The notes beneath the pieces were generated by a model. The model was not told where the DNA came from and did not search any database. It worked only from the letters and a program-made list of their open reading frames with translations. This document shows, in pieces, positions 59,544-64,000 of a DNA stretch of 64,000 nt; position 1 is the stretch's first letter, and each line of letters opens with the position of its first letter. The position numbers and the translations under genes were made by a program. Source of the DNA: Halobacteriovorax marinus SJ (GTDB lineage: Bacteria > Bdellovibrionota > Bacteriovoracia > Bacteriovoracales > Bacteriovoracaceae); assembly GCF_000210915.2 (NCBI RefSeq), contig NC_016620.1:2728001-2792000 (forward strand). Direction: 5' to 3'.

Positions 59544-60497
59544 ATGACAAAATCAGTTACTTTATTATTTCCTGGTCAAGGTGCACAGTATGTAGGGATG
59601 GGAAAATCTCTCGAAGGTCATAGTGCGTTTAATCTCTTTGAAAAGGCAAACCAAGCTCTTGGTTTCAACCTTACAAAGATGATGTTCGAAGGACCAGAGG
59701 AAGATCTCAAACTTACAAAGTACACACAGCCAGCAATTCTAAGTCACTCTGTTGCTCTTTTTGAAAAAGCAAAAGAAATTCTTGAAGAAAAGAATGTAAA
59801 AATTGACCGAGTTCTCGGTCACTCTGTTGGAGAATATGCGGCCCTAGTTGCGGCCGGAGCAATCTCTTATGAAGATGCACTCAACGCTGTTCATCTTCGT
59901 GGAACTTATATGCAAGATGCAGTTCCAGCAGGAAAGGGAAAGATGTTCGCCATCATGAAAGTCCCTGAAGATAAAATTCTTGAAGCTTGTAAAGCTGCTA
60001 GCACAGAAGGTTCTGAGGTTATGCCAGCAAACTTTAACGAACCATCACAAATTGTTATCTCGGGCGAAGCCGATGCTTGTGACAGGGCCGTTAAATGGTT
60101 AGAGGAAAATTGGAGCGATCCATATAGAGCGGTTGAATTAAAAGTTTCGGCCCCATTTCACTCTTCGCTAATGGAGCCAGCAGCTAAGAATTTAAAAGAA
60201 GCTTTTGCAAAATTTAAATTCAACGACTCAACTCTTCCCTACATCGCCAATATCGATGCTAAAGAGTATGCAGCCGGAACAAGTGCAGCAACAATTCAAG
60301 ATAATTTAATCAAGCAAGTTGATGGCTCAGTTCTTTGGACACAAAGTATTCAAGAACTTCCAGATGACACAATCTGTATCGAGTGTGGACCTGGACGAGT
60401 ATTAATGGGACTTGTTAGAAAGATTAATCGCAACATCAAAGTTATCTCACTAGATAAAGACGGTGCCTTTGATGAATTGAAGGAGCTATTATCATGA
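59544..60497 (+). CDS. fabD: Malonyl-CoA:ACP transacylase (FabD)
   Basis: FPGQGAQYVGMG and the catalytic GHSVGEYAAL (Ser nucleophile) are clear, with the later His region APFHSSLMEPA. 317 aa. It lies 14 bp after fabH and overlaps fabG by 4 bp (ATGA). Confidence 0.97.
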   Translation: MTKSVTLLFPGQGAQYVGMGKSLEGHSAFNLFEKANQALGFNLTKMMFEGPEEDLKLTKYTQPAILSHSVALFEKAKEILEEKNVKIDRVLGHSVGEYAALVAAGAISYEDALNAVHLRGTYMQDAVPAGKGKMFAIMKVPEDKILEACKAASTEGSEVMPANFNEPSQIVISGEADACDRAVKWLEENWSDPYRAVELKVSAPFHSSLMEPAAKNLKEAFAKFKFNDSTLPYIANIDAKEYAAGTSAATIQDNLIKQVDGSVLWTQSIQELPDDTICIECGPGRVLMGLVRKINRNIKVISLDKDGAFDELKELLS

Positions 60498-61258
60498 TGG
60501 CAAAATTTGAAGATTTAAAAGATAAGAAAGTTTTAGTTACGGGTGCAACGAGAGGAATTGGTAGGGCCATTGCTCTTAACCTAGCTTCACAAGGTGCTCA
60601 CGTAGTTTTCAACTTTAGAGAAGGAAAAGAAGAAATCGCTAAACAAATGGAAGAAGAACTTAAAGCTGCGGGAGCTGCAAATGCAACTGCCGTTATGTTC
60701 GACGTTACAAATAGCGAGCAAATCAAAACTGCCCTCGATGCTTTCAATAAAGAGCACGGTGCAATTACTGGTCTTGTTAACAATGCCGGTATCTCTAAAG
60801 ATCAAATTGTTCTTAGACTTAAGGAAGAAGATATTACTCAAACACTAGATACGAACCTAAAAGGATCTATTCTAGTTACGTCTGCGCTCTCAAGGGCCTT
60901 TCTAAGAGCTGAGAATGTTTCTATCGTAAATATTAGTTCTGTAGTTGGACTAATGGGAAATCCTTCTCAAATTGCTTACGCCGCCTCAAAGGCCGGAATG
61001 CTTGGATTTACAAAGAGTTATGCTAAAGAACTTGCCTCTAGAAATGTAAGATGTAACGCAATATGTCCAGGATTTATCGAAACAGATATGACCGAAGCAC
61101 TTGATGAAAAGGTAAAAGAAGCGTATCTTTCCTCGATCCCGTTAAACCGCCTCGGTAATGTTGAGGAAGTTGCTAACCTAGTGAATTTTTTACTAAGTAG
61201 AGCCTCTTCATATATTACAGGTGAAGTTATAAAGATTGACGGTGGATTATATATTTAA
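60494..61258 (+). CDS. fabG: 3-oxoacyl-ACP reductase (FabG)
   Basis: An SDR family NADPH reductase: cofactor loop TGATRGIGRAIA, NNAG, catalytic Ser in NISSVVG and YxxxK in AYAASKAG. 254 aa. AGGAG sits 8 bases before the first of two ATGs (60494). Confidence 0.97.
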   Translation: MMAKFEDLKDKKVLVTGATRGIGRAIALNLASQGAHVVFNFREGKEEIAKQMEEELKAAGAANATAVMFDVTNSEQIKTALDAFNKEHGAITGLVNNAGISKDQIVLRLKEEDITQTLDTNLKGSILVTSALSRAFLRAENVSIVNISSVVGLMGNPSQIAYAASKAGMLGFTKSYAKELASRNVRCNAICPGFIETDMTEALDEKVKEAYLSSIPLNRLGNVEEVANLVNFLLSRASSYITGEVIKIDGGLYI

Positions 61259-61291
61259 GTAAAGTATTCAAACACATATAAGGAGTTAATA

Positions 61292-61516
61292 ATGGAAGAA
61301 AAAGTAATTAAACTTGTAAGTGATGCAACTAAGATTGATATTGCTAAAATCAACGCGGGAACAAGCTTCGTTGACGATCTAAACCTTGATTCACTAGACA
61401 TCGTTGAGCTAATGATGAAAATGGAAGATGAGTTTGGTGTAGAAATTCCAGAGGAAGACGCAGAAGGTCTTAAGTCAGTTGCTGATGTTGTAACTTACTT
61501 AGAAAAGAAGCAATAA
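61292..61516 (+). CDS. acpP: Acyl carrier protein
   Basis: 74 aa, acidic, with the phosphopantetheine site in LNLDSLDIVEL (Ser near 35). The ATG has AAGGAG. It is followed by a strong terminator, so acpP is probably the last and most abundant product of the fabH-acpP transcript. Confidence 0.97.
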   Translation: MEEKVIKLVSDATKIDIAKINAGTSFVDDLNLDSLDIVELMMKMEDEFGVEIPEEDAEGLKSVADVVTYLEKKQ

Positions 61517-61545
61517 GAATTTTTAAATAAAAGAAGATAAAAAAG

Positions 61546-61576
61546 GGGAAGCAACTATAGGCTTCCCTTTTTTTTT
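61546..61576 (+). terminator. Rho-independent terminator after acpP
   Basis: GGGAAGC (61546-61552), 8-base loop, GCTTCCC (61561-61567), nine T (61568-61576). fabF follows about 85 bp later. Confidence 0.93.
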
Positions 61577-61661
61577 GCACTATATTTTATGTGTTGAAAT
61601 TCAAAACCTAGAAAGAAGAAGCCCATTGGAAAATGGCTCACTAGGAACAGGAGAATCACAA

Positions 61662-62903
61662 ATGAATAGAGTTGTTATTACAGGTATGGGTGCCATCTGC
61701 GGATTAGGTCACTCACTTGATGAAGTTTGGGGAAATATCATTGAAGGTAAATCTGGTATTTCTAAAATTGAAAACTCACCTATTGAAAAGCTAGCTGTTC
61801 AAATTGGTGGAGAAGTTAAGAACTTTGAAATAGACCCAGAAATTCTAGACCCTAAAGAGGCCACAAGATACGACAAGTTTGTACACTTTGCACTCCATTC
61901 AGGGTACGAAGCGTGGAAGGATGCCGGGCTAGAAAACCACAACTACGCACCAGAAAAAATTGGCTCAATCCTAGGTGTAGGAATGGGTGGATTTCCAGAA
62001 ATAGAAAGAACGTATGAAACTTTTATGGCCAAAGGTCCAAGAAGAATTTCTCCATTCTTTATTCCAGGAATTATTCCTAATATGGCGACAGGTCTCTTAA
62101 GTATTAAACTTGACCTCCAAGGTGTTAACTACACGATCGCTTCCGCTTGTGCTTCAGCAGCTCACGCAATATCAGCAGCAGCTTTTGAAATTATGGCCGG
62201 AAGACAAGATGTAATGATCACAGGTGGAGCAGAGTCTGTTCTTTCAAACTTACCTATGGGTGGTTTCATCTCTATGAAGGCGCTTTCTAAAAGTGTTGAA
62301 GAACCAGAAAAAGCCTCTCGTCCTTTTGATGTAGATCGTAATGGTTTTGTCATTGGAGAGGGAGCAGGTGTTCTCGTATTAGAAAACTACGAATCAGCAA
62401 AAGCTCGTGGAGCAAAGATCTATGCTGAAGTTGTTGGTCACGGAACATCAAGTGATGCTCACCATATTACGGCACCACACCCAGAGGGTGAAGGCGCTTA
62501 TAAATGTATGAAGATGTGTATTGAATCAGCAGGTGTTGATCCTGCAAAAGTTGGCTACGTAAATGCCCACGGAACTTCTACTCCACTAGGAGACTTAGGA
62601 GAAACTAAGGCCATTAAGAAAACTTTTGGAGATCACGCTAAGAATATGTATGTCTCATCTACAAAGTCTATGATTGGACATCTCTTAGGTGCAGCAGGTG
62701 GAGTAGAAAGTATTTTCTGTGCGATGGCACTTCATAAAGGAATCCTTCCTCCAACTATTAATTTAGACAATCAAGACCCAGAATGTGATTTAGACTATGT
62801 TGCAAATCAGGCCAAGAATGTTCAAGTGGAATATGCACTAAATAATTCATTTGGTTTTGGTGGAACTAACTCTTCTCTACTTCTAAAAAGATATACAGAA
62901 TAA
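61662..62903 (+). CDS. fabF: 3-oxoacyl-ACP synthase II (FabF)
   Basis: An elongating ketosynthase, 413 aa. Catalytic Cys in [11 protein letters not shown], His in [12 protein letters not shown] and [13 protein letters not shown]. The frame opens at 61575, within the acpP terminator; the ATG at 61662 with AGGAG eight bases upstream starts the usual NRVVITGMG. It is followed by glyA after 10 bp. Confidence 0.97.
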   Translation: MNRVVITGMGAICGLGHSLDEVWGNIIEGKSGISKIENSPIEKLAVQIGGEVKNFEIDPEILDPKEATRYDKFVHFALHSGYEAWKDAGLENHNYAPEKIGSILGVGMGGFPEIERTYETFMAKGPRRISPFFIPGIIPNMATGLLSIKLDLQGVNYTIASACASAAHAISAAAFEIMAGRQDVMITGGAESVLSNLPMGGFISMKALSKSVEEPEKASRPFDVDRNGFVIGEGAGVLVLENYESAKARGAKIYAEVVGHGTSSDAHHITAPHPEGEGAYKCMKMCIESAGVDPAKVGYVNAHGTSTPLGDLGETKAIKKTFGDHAKNMYVSSTKSMIGHLLGAAGGVESIFCAMALHKGILPPTINLDNQDPECDLDYVANQAKNVQVEYALNNSFGFGGTNSSLLLKRYTE

Positions 62904-62913
62904 AGGACTCACT

Positions 62914-64000
62914 ATGTTTCATAAAGATGCAACTTCACTTGATACAATGGATTCAGAGATCACAAAACTTGTAGAGCTAGAAAGAGTTCGCCAAGAAGAG
63001 GGGCTCGAACTTATTGCTTCAGAGAACTATACTTCAAAAGCTGTCATGGAAGCTCAAGGTACAATTCTTACGAATAAGTACGCTGAAGGTCTTCCGGGTA
63101 AGAGATACTATGGTGGTTGTGAAGTTGTTGACTCTGTTGAAACTCTTGCTATTGAAAGAGTTAAGAAATTATTTGGAGCAAAGTTTGCCAACGTTCAGGC
63201 CCACTCAGGATCTGGTGCAAATATGGCCGCTTACTTCTCTCTTTTAGAAGTTGGAGATAAAGTTCTTGGAATGAACCTAGCTGAAGGTGGTCACCTCACT
63301 CATGGTTCTCCAGTTAACTTTTCAGGAAAACTTTTTAAAATTATTCCTTACGGTCTCGATTTAGAAAGTGAAACAATTGATTATGATGCCCTTAGAGATT
63401 TGGCCCTAAAAGAGAAGCCAAAGATGATTATAGCTGGAGCGTCTGCCTACCCTAGAACAATTGACTTCGAAAAATTTAGAAGTATTGCTGATGAAGTTGG
63501 TGCTTACCTTATGGTAGACATGGCCCATATCGCAGGTCTAGTGGCCGCGGGACTCCATCCTAATCCAGTGCCTCATGCTCATGTTGTAACTTCAACAACG
63601 CATAAAACTCTTAGAGGCCCTAGAGGTGGAATTATTCTTACGAATGATGAAGAGCTCGCTAAGAAAATTAATTTCAATGTCTTCCCTGGTATTCAAGGTG
63701 GACCACTTGAGCACGTCATCGCGGCCAAGGCCGTTTCTTTTAAAGAAGCGCTCGAGCCAAGCTATATCGATTACCAAAAGCAAGTGATCCTTAATGCAAA
63801 AGTTCTAGGTGAGAAGCTACAGGCCGAAGGGATTGAAATAGTCTCTGGTGGAACAGACAATCACCTTCTTCTGGTAAAGACAGACTCTGTTAATCTTTCT
63901 GGAAAGCAAGCTGAACATGCACTTGAAGCCGCAGGGATTACTTGTAATAAGAATATGATTCCTGGAGACAAGAGATCTCCTTTTGTAACTTCAGGTGTAA
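62914..64000 (+). CDS. glyA: Serine hydroxymethyltransferase, partial (runs off the end)
   Basis: Interconverts Ser and Gly with tetrahydrofolate. The frame is open from ATG 62914 (AAGGA upstream) to the end of the window, giving 362 codons of about 415. Clear family segments: [16 protein letters not shown], the PLP-lysine segment [14 protein letters not shown], and [15 protein letters not shown]. It follows fabF by 10 bp. Confidence 0.95.
   Translation, partial: MFHKDATSLDTMDSEITKLVELERVRQEEGLELIASENYTSKAVMEAQGTILTNKYAEGLPGKRYYGGCEVVDSVETLAIERVKKLFGAKFANVQAHSGSGANMAAYFSLLEVGDKVLGMNLAEGGHLTHGSPVNFSGKLFKIIPYGLDLESETIDYDALRDLALKEKPKMIIAGASAYPRTIDFEKFRSIADEVGAYLMVDMAHIAGLVAAGLHPNPVPHAHVVTSTTHKTLRGPRGGIILTNDEELAKKINFNVFPGIQGGPLEHVIAAKAVSFKEALEPSYIDYQKQVILNAKVLGEKLQAEGIEIVSGGTDNHLLLVKTDSVNLSGKQAEHALEAAGITCNKNMIPGDKRSPFVTSGV

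Noticed and set aside
63014-63247. 77-aa plus-strand frame near the right end
   Set aside because: It is a shadow frame within glyA, which is open to the window edge.

Overview
The window is a compact, AT-rich bacterial chromosome segment with a Gram-negative envelope gene set (Tol, Lpt, Mla, LapB). Several features point to the Bdellovibrionota, most likely a marine Halobacteriovorax/Bacteriovorax-type predator: the low GC content, an FHA-GGDEF diguanylate cyclase like DgcB of Bdellovibrio, a PilZ protein with GYF-type domains, a myxobacterial-style Ser/Thr kinase, and many secreted or lipid-anchored proteins with no recognisable family. This assignment is an inference; there is no rRNA in the window. 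I found no tRNA, rRNA, CRISPR array, insertion sequence or prophage.

Layout. 1-4.5 kb: an unknown gene, an HD phosphohydrolase, a small basic protein and an enhancer-binding-protein homologue that has lost several catalytic motifs. 4.6-12.3 kb (minus strand): a tightly packed envelope block, sppA-lapB-three unknown exported/membrane genes-tolQ-tolR-tolA-tolB. 12.4-18.5 kb: rlmN, two related OmpR-type regulators (one cut by an in-frame stop) around an exported endonuclease/exonuclease/phosphatase-family protein, and a large GH42-like protein. 18.6-30.3 kb (mostly plus): an isovaleryl-CoA-dehydrogenase-like enzyme, trmH, a second acyl-CoA dehydrogenase with pgi, then FHA-GGDEF-mutL-miaA, and a PPDK-regulator/MgtE-N-CBS/Nramp-like group. 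30.3-41.1 kb: a Ser/Thr kinase, a lipoprotein, an alpha/beta hydrolase lacking its nucleophile, a GYF-GYF-PilZ protein, a VWA-like lipoprotein, a cNMP-domain protein, thiolase, a GNAT enzyme, and a lysine/alanine-repeat histone-like protein with a Zn-type motif. 41.2-44.1 kb: acyl-CoA dehydrogenase, enoyl-CoA hydratase and 3-hydroxyacyl-CoA dehydrogenase. Together with the thiolase these make a complete short-chain beta-oxidation set. 44.3-57.4 kb: rpsT, holA, lptE, dciA, a methyltransferase and Sua5; then an Mla-type lipid transport operon (mlaE-mlaF-mlaD) running into a GYF/membrane protein and a 390-aa ORF that appear to be one gene split at an A10 tract; then an FHA protein, alr, a pseudo-receiver protein and aroK. 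57.4-64 kb: the classical yceD-rpmF-fabH-fabD-fabG-acpP-fabF cluster (without plsX) followed by glyA, which runs off the end.

The clearest points for follow-up are: (i) the A10 slippage or frameshift site joining two halves of an Mla-linked membrane protein; (ii) the nonsense-truncated response regulator beside its intact relative; (iii) the enhancer-binding-protein homologue with a changed Walker B, sigma-54 loop and arginine finger; (iv) the Lys/Ala-repeat plus C-x4-C-x9-C-x2-H protein; (v) the separated MgtE-type sensor coupled to an Nramp-like pore; and (vi) several apparent pseudoenzymes. Convergent genes are packed so closely that four pairs share a 4-bp palindrome containing both stop codons. 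Where the first possible start codon disagreed with the ribosome-binding site, I moved the start and say so in the entry.
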